Origin: RGIG6178 sp045118975
Lineage (GTDB): Bacteria; Bacillota_I; Bacilli_A; RFN20; DUOF01
Assembly (NCBI GenBank): GCA_045118975.1
Contig: JBGVCT010000006.1
Span: forward strand, 29,659 to 93,658
DNA length: 64,000 bases
Direction: 5' to 3'
Below the pieces are notes generated by a model. That model worked only from the letters and a program-made list of their open reading frames with translations, had not been told where the DNA came from and searched no databases. This document shows, in pieces, positions 53,312 to 61,490 of the stretch (the first letter of the stretch is position 1; each line of letters begins with the position of its first letter). Both the position numbers and the translations under genes were made by a program.

Positions 53312-54070
53312 ATGGAAAAAATATTAGTGTATTTTGCGATAAAGTATCAAGGAGATTGGGATAGGATTTATAAAGCAATCAACCAAAAAGAAAAAGTTGA
53401 TGTAGATGAGATGAATCGGGTAATAGAAAGTAACAAAGAAAAATATATAACTTTACTTAGTGATAATTATCCAGAAAGATTAAAAAGAATTTATAAACCA
53501 CCATTTGTTCTTTTTTACAGAGGCAATATTGATTTTATAAATGAAAATAAAACAATTGCTATTATAGGAAGTAGAAATAATAGTGATTATGGTAAAACTG
53601 TGACAGAAAATTTCACTAGTGGGCTTTGCGATGAGGGATTTGCTATTATTAGTGGGTTAGCTAAAGGAATAGACTCCATTGCACACAAAACATGTTTAAG
53701 AAAAAATGGTAAAACTATAGCTGTATTAGGAAATGGGTTGGAAGTGACTTATCCTTTAGAAAATAAAGAATTAAAAAATGAGATAGAGGAAAAAGGTTTA
53801 ATAGTTAGTGAATACCCTAATACGGTAGGAGCGAATAAAGATAATTTTCCTATTCGAAACAGAATAGTTGCGGGTCTTAGTGATTGTGTATTAGTGAGTG
53901 AGGCAAGTAAAAAAAGTGGAACAATGATAACGGTTGCAAGGGCTCTTGAAATGGGAAAAGAAATATTCTGCGTTCCTTATGAAATAGGAAATGATAGTGG
54001 GTGCAATAATCTTATAAAAGAGGGCGCAAAACTAGTGGAAACGTATGAAGATATTTTAAATGAGATATAA
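53312..54070 (+). CDS. dprA: DNA processing protein DprA (Smf)
   Basis: 252 residues, shorter than most DprA proteins. The Rossmann-like core is intact: IAIIGSRNNSDYGK (about 87-100), ISGLAKGIDSIAHKT, AVLGNGLEVTYP, PIRNRIVAGLSDCVLVSEA and SGTMITVARALEMGKEIFCVP. The C-terminal winged-helix (DML1) domain is missing. It loads RecA on incoming single-stranded DNA during transformation, and it precedes topA as in Bacillus. Other competence genes are not in the window. Confidence 0.93.
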   Translation: MEKILVYFAIKYQGDWDRIYKAINQKEKVDVDEMNRVIESNKEKYITLLSDNYPERLKRIYKPPFVLFYRGNIDFINENKTIAIIGSRNNSDYGKTVTENFTSGLCDEGFAIISGLAKGIDSIAHKTCLRKNGKTIAVLGNGLEVTYPLENKELKNEIEEKGLIVSEYPNTVGANKDNFPIRNRIVAGLSDCVLVSEASKKSGTMITVARALEMGKEIFCVPYEIGNDSGCNNLIKEGAKLVETYEDILNEI

Positions 54071-54078
54071 GATTTTTA

Positions 54079-54107
54079 TTGACTAAACAAAATATATAAC
54101 ATAATAT
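54079..54107 (+). promoter_or_regulatory. Promoter of topA
   Basis: TTGACT (54079-54084), 17-base spacer, TAATAT (54102-54107), about 25 bases before the TTG start. Confidence 0.65.
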
Positions 54108-54131
54108 CTATAGGAAAAGGAGAATAGCAAA

Positions 54132-56099
54132 TTGAAATTAATAATAGTAGAATCACCAACTAAAGCAAAAACTATACAAAAGTATTTAGGTAATGGTTAC
54201 AAGGTTGTTGCATCTAAAGGTCATATTAGAGATTTAGCTTTTAGTGGAGAAAAATCACTTGGCGTAGATGTTAAAAACAATTTTGCTCCTGATTATATAA
54301 CTGACACATATAAAACTAACACTATTAATTATTTAAAAAAATTAGTAGATAATGCAGATGATGTATATTTGGCAACCGACCCAGATAGAGAAGGAGAGGC
54401 AATTGCATGGCATTTAGCGGATGTTTTAGGACTAGATGTAGAAAATACAAAGCGTTTAGAATTCCATGAAATTACTAAGAAAACTGTGCTTGAGGCAATA
54501 GAAAATCCTAGAGTAATAGATATGAACTTAGTTTCAAGCCAAGAAACTAGGCGAATTTTAGATAGGATTATAGGTTTTGAACTTTCTGGTTTACTTCAAA
54601 AGAAAATATATACAAGAAGTGCAGGAAGAGTTCAATCTGTAGCCTTAAAACTTATTGTTGATAGACAAAAAGAAATTGACTCTTTTGTTGTGGAAACAAG
54701 TTATGGTATTAAAGGAAAAACATCTGATCCTAAAATGGAGTTTGAACTTGTTGATAATGAAAAATTACAACCTATAAGAGTTAATGGAAAAGAAGAGTTA
54801 AATGATATTTTGAAAGTTAAAGAAGAAGGATTAACTTTAAAGGATGTTGTAGTAGAAGAAACAACAAGATATGCAAAAGCCCCTTTTACAACTTCATCTC
54901 TTCAACAAGAGGCGTTTTCTCAATATCATTTTAGTGCATCTAAGACTAGTCAAATAGCGCAAAAATTATATGAAGGTATTAATATTGGAGAAGAAACAAC
55001 CGGTCTTATAACATATATGAGAACTGACTCAATTAGACTTAGTCCATTATTTATTTACACTGCTAAAGAATATATAAAGAATGAGTTTGGAGAAGAATAT
55101 GTTGGAGTTGCTAGAGTACAAAAAGAAGATAGTAATGTTCAAGATGCTCATGAAGCAATTAGACCAACTAAAGTAGAACTTACTCCAGAAAATATTAAAG
55201 AATATTTAAGCAGGGATGAATATAAGTTGTATAAACTTATTTGGACCAGAGCAGTTGCTAGTATGATTAAACCAAGTATAATTGCTACAACTAAAAATAT
55301 ATTTATCGCAAATGAGTATACTTTTGTTTCTAAATCAAGTGAATTGACATTTGATGGTTATAAAAAGTTATATTCAGAGTTTGAAAAAGATAAGTATTCT
55401 AAACCTAAACTTTTAGAAAAGGGAAAAACATATAAAGTAGATTCAGTTGAAATTGAAGAGCACAATACAAGACCACCATACAAATATAGTGAGGGAAGTC
55501 TTATTAAGGATATGGAAGAATTAGGTATTGGTAGACCATCTACTTATGCCTCTACCATTGATTCATTGAAAAAGAGTGCCTATATTTCCATTGAAAAGAA
55601 TTATATATCACCTACTTTAAATGGACTTAATGCATCTGAAAAATTAGATGAATTCTTTGCAGATATTGTAAATGTTGAATATACTGCAAATATGGAAAAA
55701 GGTTTGGATTTGATTGCAGAAGGAGACAAAACAAGATTAGATGCCCTTAATGAATTTTATGAGCCGTTTGAAAAGAAAGTAGAATATGCTTATAAAAACA
55801 TGACTGGAGCAAATGAATTTTATGTTGATGAAGTTTGTCCTAAATGTGGTGGAAGACTTGTTAGAAAACAAGGCAAGTATGGTGAATATGTGTGTTGTGA
55901 AAATAAGCCAAAATCTTGTGATTATGTAAAACCTAAAGAGATAGTTATTAGCGATCATGCAAAAGATTGCCCTAAATGCAAAGAGGGAAAACTTGTAGTT
56001 AGAAAGGGAAAATATAGTAATTTCCTTGGATGTTCTAGATATCCTGAATGTGACTATATTGAATCTTTTAAAAAGACAACGTATTATAAAAAGAAATAG
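54132..56099 (+). CDS. topA: DNA topoisomerase I
   Basis: 655 residues from TTG at 54132; AAGGAG is eight bases upstream and the translation opens with MKLIIVESPTKAKTIQKYLG, so the rare start is sound. Toprim domain: ESPTKA, then ATDPDREGEAIAWHLA. The active-site Tyr is in ITYMRTDSIR (about 294). At the C-terminus are two zinc ribbons (CPKCGG...CCENKPKSC and CPKCKEG...CSRYPEC, about 568-645). It relaxes negative supercoils. It is preceded by dprA. Confidence 0.98.
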   Translation: MKLIIVESPTKAKTIQKYLGNGYKVVASKGHIRDLAFSGEKSLGVDVKNNFAPDYITDTYKTNTINYLKKLVDNADDVYLATDPDREGEAIAWHLADVLGLDVENTKRLEFHEITKKTVLEAIENPRVIDMNLVSSQETRRILDRIIGFELSGLLQKKIYTRSAGRVQSVALKLIVDRQKEIDSFVVETSYGIKGKTSDPKMEFELVDNEKLQPIRVNGKEELNDILKVKEEGLTLKDVVVEETTRYAKAPFTTSSLQQEAFSQYHFSASKTSQIAQKLYEGINIGEETTGLITYMRTDSIRLSPLFIYTAKEYIKNEFGEEYVGVARVQKEDSNVQDAHEAIRPTKVELTPENIKEYLSRDEYKLYKLIWTRAVASMIKPSIIATTKNIFIANEYTFVSKSSELTFDGYKKLYSEFEKDKYSKPKLLEKGKTYKVDSVEIEEHNTRPPYKYSEGSLIKDMEELGIGRPSTYASTIDSLKKSAYISIEKNYISPTLNGLNASEKLDEFFADIVNVEYTANMEKGLDLIAEGDKTRLDALNEFYEPFEKKVEYAYKNMTGANEFYVDEVCPKCGGRLVRKQGKYGEYVCCENKPKSCDYVKPKEIVISDHAKDCPKCKEGKLVVRKGKYSNFLGCSRYPECDYIESFKKTTYYKKK

Positions 56100-56122
56100 A
56101 TGAGTACATCATCTATTTTTTT
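56094..56122 (+). terminator. Terminator of topA
   Basis: AAATAGATGA (56094-56103), GTACA, TCATCTATTT (56109-56118), T run. Confidence 0.9.
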
Positions 56123-56138
56123 ATTTAAAAGTTTATTA

Positions 56139-56167
56139 TTGTTAATAATAAAATCTTTGGGTATAAT
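56139..56167 (+). promoter_or_regulatory. Promoter of the GH13-like gene
   Basis: TTGTTA (56139-56144), 17-base spacer, consensus TATAAT (56162-56167). Confidence 0.68.
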
Positions 56168-56185
56168 TTTAAATAGGTGATTAAT

Positions 56186-58324
56186 GTGAAAAAATTTATA
56201 ATGATGATTTTTGCTTTTGTCTCAGTGTTTGTTTTTTCTTCTAAGGTGGAAGCTGCATATGATGGTAAAATAGGATATGAACAACATTCTGGTACATATG
56301 TATTCTATTATTATACTGATAGAGAAAATCCCAAGATATATTTAAATATTATAAAAGATAGTGGCGATTTAAAAAGAGAATTAACTTTTGATGAGGGTGG
56401 AATATATCTTTATATTGCAAGTTCTGGAGAGGTTGAAGTTGAAGATAAGTACAACTATACAATTTGCGATATGAATGATGAAAATTGTATTACAACAATT
56501 GATCCATTTTCACCTTATTTATCAAATGATGGAACTAGTAATATTGTTCTTGATACAACATATATGGAGCCTGAATGGAAGGATAAAGGTAATAAAAATG
56601 TAACGGATTATTCAAAAAGTATTTACGCTATAGATGTTGAACAATTTGTAGAAGATATAGATGATCCTGTAGTAGATGGTAAAACTAGTTTTTCTGTTTT
56701 TGATAAAATGATAGTTGAGTCTTCAAAAGGAAATACCCCTGTGGGCATGAATTATTTAAAGAGCGTTGGGTTTACTCACCTTGAGATGTTTGGTCTTTAT
56801 CACCCCAATCACTATATGGGAGTTAATAATTTATATTCAAACATGACTCATGAATATTCTGCACTTCAAGAGTATCAAGATATGCATCAAAAATATAAGT
56901 CATTTAATATGAATTTAGTTTTGAGGACAAACTTTGCTACACCATCTCCAACTTTGGCACAAGCCTTGAATGTCATATCTAGTGAGGCTGTTGTTGATGG
57001 TAAAATAAATTTTGATAATCCAATAGCGCAAAGGTATCTTAAAGAAGTTTATAAGACATGGGTTAGTAATTATTATATAAATGGTTTTTATATTGAAGAT
57101 TCAGGATTATATACACCTGCATTTCTAAACTCTTTAATAAGTGAACTTAAAACAATTAACGCAGGATTATATATTTATACATCTACAGATATTGGCGGAT
57201 TCACAACAAGTGATGAATTACAAAATCTATTATTTGGATCATTGAATTCTTTTGATTCAAAGGGAATTATTAATGGACATTATAGTAAAGATGAATTAAA
57301 GAAATTAACAAGTGCAATGTTTAGCGGTTACTATGATTCTAGAAAAGGATATGAAAATGCTGCTAATATAATTAATAATATTGGTAGTTTTTCTGGAATG
57401 GATGTTTACTCTAAAGTTAGAGGTACATATGGAATGACTGCTGATAATAATGATATTACTAGTAAAATACAACTTGCTTTATACACTATATATGCTTCTG
57501 CGGGAACTCCTAGAATAGTTGGTGGTAATGAATTTTATAATACTAACTTGAGTAATGGACAAGGAATTGATGAGAGTGAAAAAGCTTGTGTTAGCGCAAG
57601 TGTGTGTTATTTAAAAGGTAATAGTAAAAAATTGGATTGGGATCATTTGAAAAATGTTGGCAATCAATTACAAATAATATCTAATTATAGAAAATCTTAT
57701 TATTATCAATTCCCATCTTTATATACTCTTGAAAATTCACAAGAAATGTCAATAAATGAAGGATTACTTGAAAAGGGAGTTATATATTTAACAATAGGAT
57801 ATCAAGCAATAGCAAATGGGGATTTTCAAAAATCAATTTTAATTATTAACTTCTCAGATGAAAATGTTGATATGGAACATTTATCTGAAGGAAGTTATGA
57901 TAGAGTTAGCGCACTTGTTGGTAGCGTTAGTTCAGTGGATGAAAAAGCAAGAATTGCAAAAAACACATTTTACACATATACAGAGGTGAGAGATGTTAGA
58001 TTACCTCAATGGGTATATATACTTGTGGGTATTGGACTAGTTGGAGCAATGCTTGCTATAAGACAATTCTGTATTTATTTATTAAAGAAAAAGCATGGTA
58101 TAGATTATAATGATTTAAAACCTGCTAGCAGATGGAAATTTGGTAAAAAGAAGACAGAAAATAATGAACAAACCACTCAAATGAAGGAAGCATCAATCTT
58201 TGAAACTTTCCTTGCTGATGATCCTTTAATTAAAGAAAGAAGAGAAAAAAGAAAGCAAGAAAAAGCTAATAAGAAAAAAGAAAGCGAAAAAGAAGATGAT
58301 GATGATAAAAAAGAAGGAGAATAG
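56186..58324 (+). CDS. Secreted, membrane-anchored GH13 pullulanase-like protein with degenerate active site
   Basis: 712 residues from GTG at 56186; the GTG at 56177 is within AGGTGA. A signal peptide (to about 23, KVEAAYDG) is followed by a beta-rich CBM48-like part, then a GH13-like barrel: YAIDVEQFV, GMNYLKSVGFTHLEMFGLYH, MNLVLRTNF, INGFYIEDSG, LALYTIYASAGTPRIVGGNE and KLDWDHL. These align with pullulanase blocks, but region I DVVYNH is LVLRTNF, region II GFRFD is GFYIE and region III has no Glu, so it is probably inactive. A C-terminal helix (about 608-632) precedes a Lys/Glu/Asp-rich cytoplasmic tail. A carbohydrate-binding or scaffolding role is inferred. Confidence 0.72.
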   Translation: MKKFIMMIFAFVSVFVFSSKVEAAYDGKIGYEQHSGTYVFYYYTDRENPKIYLNIIKDSGDLKRELTFDEGGIYLYIASSGEVEVEDKYNYTICDMNDENCITTIDPFSPYLSNDGTSNIVLDTTYMEPEWKDKGNKNVTDYSKSIYAIDVEQFVEDIDDPVVDGKTSFSVFDKMIVESSKGNTPVGMNYLKSVGFTHLEMFGLYHPNHYMGVNNLYSNMTHEYSALQEYQDMHQKYKSFNMNLVLRTNFATPSPTLAQALNVISSEAVVDGKINFDNPIAQRYLKEVYKTWVSNYYINGFYIEDSGLYTPAFLNSLISELKTINAGLYIYTSTDIGGFTTSDELQNLLFGSLNSFDSKGIINGHYSKDELKKLTSAMFSGYYDSRKGYENAANIINNIGSFSGMDVYSKVRGTYGMTADNNDITSKIQLALYTIYASAGTPRIVGGNEFYNTNLSNGQGIDESEKACVSASVCYLKGNSKKLDWDHLKNVGNQLQIISNYRKSYYYQFPSLYTLENSQEMSINEGLLEKGVIYLTIGYQAIANGDFQKSILIINFSDENVDMEHLSEGSYDRVSALVGSVSSVDEKARIAKNTFYTYTEVRDVRLPQWVYILVGIGLVGAMLAIRQFCIYLLKKKHGIDYNDLKPASRWKFGKKKTENNEQTTQMKEASIFETFLADDPLIKERREKRKQEKANKKKESEKEDDDDKKEGE

Positions 58325-58339
58325 CTCCTTCTTTTTTTT
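58311..58339. terminator. Bidirectional terminator, GH13-like gene and rnj
   Basis: AAGAAGGAG (58311-58319), AATAG, CTCCTTCTT (58325-58333), T run. The 5' arm lies in the last codons of the plus gene. Confidence 0.87.
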
Positions 58340-60104
58340 ATTCTTCTTCGATAACTTGTGTTGTTGGTTTTTTCTTTCTAGAATCTTTTTTTACAAATGA
58401 GAAGTTATCTGCGTTGTATTCAACTTTATTCATTATAACAGGAATAACCATAGGGTTTCTTCTTGTCTTTCTATAAATGAATGTTGAAACAGTATTCTTT
58501 ATTGTGTTTTTGATTTCAAGGAATGTAAGTTTTCCTTTGGCAAATAAATCATTTAATGTTTCGTTAGCGAGTTTTTCGATTTCTCTTATAAGTTGACCAT
58601 TTTCTTTTATATATATGAATCCTCTAGATAAAACACTAGGAGATGTTAATAGTCTATTGTTTTTAGAATCGATACTTACAAGTACTGCAACTAAACCATC
58701 ATTAGATAAAAGTTTTCTATCTTTAATTACTGCGGTTGATATACCATTAATATCATGGCCATCTACATATACATCATCTGCTTGTATACGGGCATCAGAT
58801 AATTCGACAACACCTTTATCCATATATAATACATCACCATTAGCTAAAACAAATGTATGATCTTTTTTCATTCCTAATTCTTGTGCCAACTCAGCGTGCA
58901 TTCTAAGCATTCTATATTCTCCATGTATTGGCATTATATAATCAGGCTTAATTAGTTTAATCATTAACTTTAATTCTTCTCTAGCAGCGTGACCAGATGT
59001 ATGTAGATTAGAAAGTACGGAATTTGTTAATACAGTTACACCATGTCTGCTTAGTTGGTTTATAAGTTTATTTATGTTAGCTGTGTTACCAGGGATAGCA
59101 CTTGAAGAAAATACCACTACATCACCAGGCATTGGTTTAACATGTTTGTGTTGATTAGCGGCAATTCTAGATAAAGCAGCCATACTTTCTCCTTGAGTAC
59201 CAGTACAGAAAATTAATATTTCATCAGGTCTTAATGTGTTAGCCATTTCAGGTGATATAAAGTAATTGTCTGGGCATTGTATATATCCAAGTTGTCTACT
59301 TAGTTGAATATTTTTTTCCATTGAACGGCCAAACACAAGAATTTTTCTTTTAAATAAAACAGCAGCTTCAATTATTTGTTGGATTCTATGTACATTACTT
59401 GAGAATGTTCCGATAATGATTCTTCCAGTAGCATTTCTAAATACATCATGGATAGATGAAATAACAGCTTTTTCGCTTAATGTGTGTCCTTTAACTTCAA
59501 TATTTGTAGATTCACTTAATAAAAGTGTAACTCCTGTTTCTTGAAGTTTAGCTATTTTTAGTAAATCGATATCTTTTCCAACAGGAGTTAAGTCAATCTT
59601 AAAGTCTCCAGTTGATACTACATTACCATTAGGAGTATTAACAATAATTCCATAACTGTCAGGAATAGAGTGAGTTGTTGAAAAGAAGCTTACAACAAAT
59701 ACATCTTCTTTTATAATGCTATTACCATCGATTTCAATTATTTTTGTTCTTCTTTCCATTTTATGCTCTTCTAGTTTATTTCTTATAAATGCGCAAGCTA
59801 ATTTTGGAGCATATATGCAAGGTATGTTGATACTTTTTAATAAAAATGGAATACCTCCAATATGATCTTCATGACCATGAGTTATAAATAGCGCTTTAAC
59901 TTTGTCGGCATGTTCTATTAAATAACTGTAATCAGGCAATATATAATCAACACCAGGAAGGTATTCATCACCAAACATTACTCCTGAATCTAGTATGATA
60001 ATTGAACCACCATGCTCAATACAATACATATTTTTTCCAACTTCACCAAGACCGCCAAGCGCAAAAACGGCAGTTTTGGTAGTATTTTTTACCAAATCTC
60101 TCAT
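58338..60104 (-). CDS. rnj: Ribonuclease J
   Basis: 588 residues from ATG at 60104 (GGAGAG upstream). Metallo-beta-lactamase motif HGHEDHIGG (about 76-84), FALGGLGEVGKNMY at the N-terminus, the beta-CASP part with STGDFKIDLTP, STNIEV, TGTQGESMAALSRIA and PIHGEYRML, then a C-terminal domain. RNase J matures and degrades RNA from the 5' end and also acts endonucleolytically. It cannot be assigned to J1 or J2 from this window. Confidence 0.95.
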   Translation of the reverse strand: MRDLVKNTTKTAVFALGGLGEVGKNMYCIEHGGSIIILDSGVMFGDEYLPGVDYILPDYSYLIEHADKVKALFITHGHEDHIGGIPFLLKSINIPCIYAPKLACAFIRNKLEEHKMERRTKIIEIDGNSIIKEDVFVVSFFSTTHSIPDSYGIIVNTPNGNVVSTGDFKIDLTPVGKDIDLLKIAKLQETGVTLLLSESTNIEVKGHTLSEKAVISSIHDVFRNATGRIIIGTFSSNVHRIQQIIEAAVLFKRKILVFGRSMEKNIQLSRQLGYIQCPDNYFISPEMANTLRPDEILIFCTGTQGESMAALSRIAANQHKHVKPMPGDVVVFSSSAIPGNTANINKLINQLSRHGVTVLTNSVLSNLHTSGHAAREELKLMIKLIKPDYIMPIHGEYRMLRMHAELAQELGMKKDHTFVLANGDVLYMDKGVVELSDARIQADDVYVDGHDINGISTAVIKDRKLLSNDGLVAVLVSIDSKNNRLLTSPSVLSRGFIYIKENGQLIREIEKLANETLNDLFAKGKLTFLEIKNTIKNTVSTFIYRKTRRNPMVIPVIMNKVEYNADNFSFVKKDSRKKKPTTQVIEEE

Positions 60105-60170
60105 CAAAATCTCTCCTTTTAAAATTATAATTTCTTAGTAAATTAATTATGAGCTTTTAAAACTAGGTAT

Positions 60171-60199
60171 ATTATATTATTAAAGAATATTTATGTAAA
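60171..60199 (-). promoter_or_regulatory. Promoter of rnj
   Basis: On the minus strand TTTACA (60199-60194), 17-base spacer, TATAAT (60176-60171). Leader about 60 bases. Confidence 0.65.
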
Positions 60200-60296
60200 G
60201 CAAAATAATGGGCAAAGATAAAAGTGTTATATAAATGAATATAAATACATATAATATTAAGAAAGTATGATAAATGTAATATTTTCAAATATTTTA

Positions 60297-60325
60297 TTGT
60301 CAAAGGGCAAAACCTTTGCTATAAT
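60297..60325 (+). promoter_or_regulatory. Promoter of tRNA-Cys
   Basis: TTGTCA (60297-60302), 17-base spacer, TATAAT (60320-60325), ten bases before the tRNA. Bases CTTTGCTATAAT around the -10 are nearly repeated at the next tRNA promoter. Confidence 0.78.
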
Positions 60326-60334
60326 AAACGCGTT

Positions 60335-60409
60335 GGTTCCTTAGCCAAGTTGGTAAGGCAAGTGACTGCAACTCACTGATCACCGGTTCGAGTCCGATAG
60401 GAACCTCCA
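60335..60409 (+). tRNA. trnC: tRNA-Cys (GCA)
   Basis: 75 bases with encoded CCA. Acceptor GGTTCCT pairs with AGGAACC, discriminator T; anticodon loop CTGCAAC. U73 and GCA fit Cys. Confidence 0.96.
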
Positions 60410-60437
60410 ATTTTTATTAAAAAAAATAAAAAAAGTG

Positions 60438-60466
60438 TTGAAATTCGTGTAGCTCTTTGCTATTAT
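60438..60466 (+). promoter_or_regulatory. Promoter of the eight-tRNA array
   Basis: TTGAAA (60438-60443), 17-base spacer, TATTAT (60461-60466). Drives Pro to Phe. Confidence 0.75.
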
Positions 60467-60484
60467 AGTTAGGCGTTAATAAAT

Positions 60485-60561
60485 CGGAACGTAGCTTAAC
60501 TTGGTAGAGCATCTGGTTTGGGACCAGAGGGTTACAGGTTCAAATCCTGCCGTTCCGACCA
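60485..60561 (+). tRNA. trnP: tRNA-Pro (TGG)
   Basis: 77 bases with CCA. Acceptor CGGAACG/CGTTCCG; anticodon stem CTGG/CCAG with loop TTTGGGA. Confidence 0.96.
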
Positions 60562-60567
60562 TTTAGT

Positions 60568-60644
60568 GGGGTGTTAGCTCAGTTGGCTAGAGCATCTGCC
60601 TTGCACGCAGAGGGTCAGGGGTTCGAGTCCCCTACGCTCCACCA
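60568..60644 (+). tRNA. trnA: tRNA-Ala (TGC)
   Basis: 77 bases with CCA. Acceptor GGGGTGT/ACGCTCC with two G-U pairs, including the G3-U70 identity pair; anticodon loop CTTGCAC. Confidence 0.96.
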
Positions 60645-60727
60645 TTATTTTTTAAAAACGTTGTTCGTATATAACGCGTATGAATAACTTCTGTTTAGAA
60701 GACGGTTAGTGTTTACTTCCGATTTAT

Positions 60728-60804
60728 GGCGAAGTAGCTCAGTTGGCTAGAGCATCCGGTTCATACCCGGCAGGTCGTAGGTTCAAGTCCTATCTTCGCT
60801 ACCA
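60728..60804 (+). tRNA. trnM: tRNA-Met (CAT), elongator
   Basis: 77 bases with CCA. Acceptor GGCGAAG/CTTCGCT with a G1-U72 wobble. Anticodon stem CCGG/CCGG, loop TTCATAC. Position after Ala and before Ile2 matches the elongator Met of the Bacillus array. Confidence 0.85.
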
Positions 60805-60807
60805 TGT

Positions 60808-60884
60808 GGACCCTTAGCTCAGTTGGTTAGAGCTTCCGGCTCATAACCGGGCGGTCGTAGGTTCGAGTCCTACAGGGTCCACCA
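60808..60884 (+). tRNA. trnI: tRNA-Ile2 (CAT, lysidine type)
   Basis: 77 bases with CCA. Acceptor GGACCCT/AGGGTCC; anticodon loop CTCATAA. It lacks fMet features (C1-A72 mismatch) and follows Met directly, as Ile2 does in Bacillus; TilS would convert C34 to lysidine to read AUA. Confidence 0.8.
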
Positions 60885-60895
60885 CTTATATGTAT

Positions 60896-60986
60896 GGAGG
60901 AATACCCAAGTGGTTGAAGGGTCCGGTCTTGAAAACCGGTAGTAGATGAGAGTCTAGCCAGGGTTCGAATCCCTGTTCCTCCGCCA
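60896..60986 (+). tRNA. trnS: tRNA-Ser (TGA)
   Basis: 91 bases with a long variable arm and CCA. Acceptor GGAGGAA/TTCCTCC, discriminator G; anticodon loop CTTGAAA. Confidence 0.96.
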
Positions 60987-61010
60987 TTCTTAAAAAACTA
61001 AATATTATAT

Positions 61011-61087
<77 letters not shown>

Positions 61088-61163
61088 GGTCTTGTGGTGT
61101 AGTGGTTAACATGTCTCCCTGTCACGGAGAAGATCGCGAGTTCGATCCTCGTCAAGACCGCCA
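61088..61163 (+). tRNA. trnD: tRNA-Asp (GTC)
   Basis: 76 bases with CCA, directly abutting fMet. Acceptor GGTCTTG/CAAGACC, discriminator G; anticodon loop CTGTCAC. Confidence 0.96.
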
Positions 61164-61171
61164 TTTTTTTT

Positions 61172-61247
61172 GGCTCGATAGCTCAGTTGGTAGAGCAAAG
61201 GACTGAAAATCCTTGTGTCGGCGGTTCGATTCCGCCTTGCGCCACCA
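61172..61247 (+). tRNA. trnF: tRNA-Phe (GAA) with acceptor-stem mismatch
   Basis: 76 bases with CCA. Anticodon loop CTGAAAA, stem AGGA/TCCT. Acceptor GGCTCGA against TTGCGCC: pairs 1-3, 5 and 7 fit, 6 is G-U, but position 4-69 is U-C and does not pair. Bacillus tRNA-Phe has a regular stem. Confidence 0.93.
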
Positions 61248-61256
61248 TTTGAAATT

Positions 61257-61280
61257 AAATGGCTGAAAAGCCATTTTTTT
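61257..61280 (+). terminator. Terminator of the tRNA array
   Basis: AAATGGCT (61257-61264), GAAA tetraloop, AGCCATTT (61269-61276), more T. Confidence 0.9.
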
Positions 61281-61307
61281 GTTAGGAAACCTGTGAATAA
61301 GAAATCC

Positions 61308-61332
61308 AAGCATCTGAATGATGCTTTTTTTT
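61308..61332 (+). terminator. Second terminator after the tRNA array
   Basis: AAGCATC (61308-61314), TGAAT, GATGCTT (61320-61326), T run. It backs up the first terminator. Confidence 0.8.
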
Positions 61333-61380
61333 ACATTTTTTTACATTAATGTGTAATTAATCCCATAAAACTAATTATTT

Positions 61381-61405
61381 AAACATTTTTATATTAAAAA
61401 TGTTT
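61381..61405. promoter_or_regulatory. Perfect inverted repeat upstream of the large lipoprotein gene (operator candidate)
   Basis: AAACATTTTT (61381-61390), ATATT, AAAAATGTTT (61396-61405). It overlaps the -35 of the proposed promoter. Terminator function is unlikely because the stem is all A/T with little G/C. Operator role is inferred. Confidence 0.35.
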
Positions 61406-61431
61406 AATTTTTATCTCTTGCGTGATATGAT
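61403..61431 (+). promoter_or_regulatory. Promoter of the large lipoprotein gene
   Basis: TTTAAT (61403-61408), 17-base spacer, TATGAT (61426-61431). Moderate match. Confidence 0.4.
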
Positions 61432-61490
61432 GTTTAATGTGTAAAATTAATTTGCTTAATTAGTACATAAATATTTGAAAGGGTGGTTAA

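Noticed and set aside
61106..61309. A 67-codon open frame on the minus strand reading DEDRTRDLLRDRETC and similar
   Set aside because: It is antisense to tRNA-Asp, tRNA-Phe and the terminator; such translations are a well-known artefact of tRNA genes.
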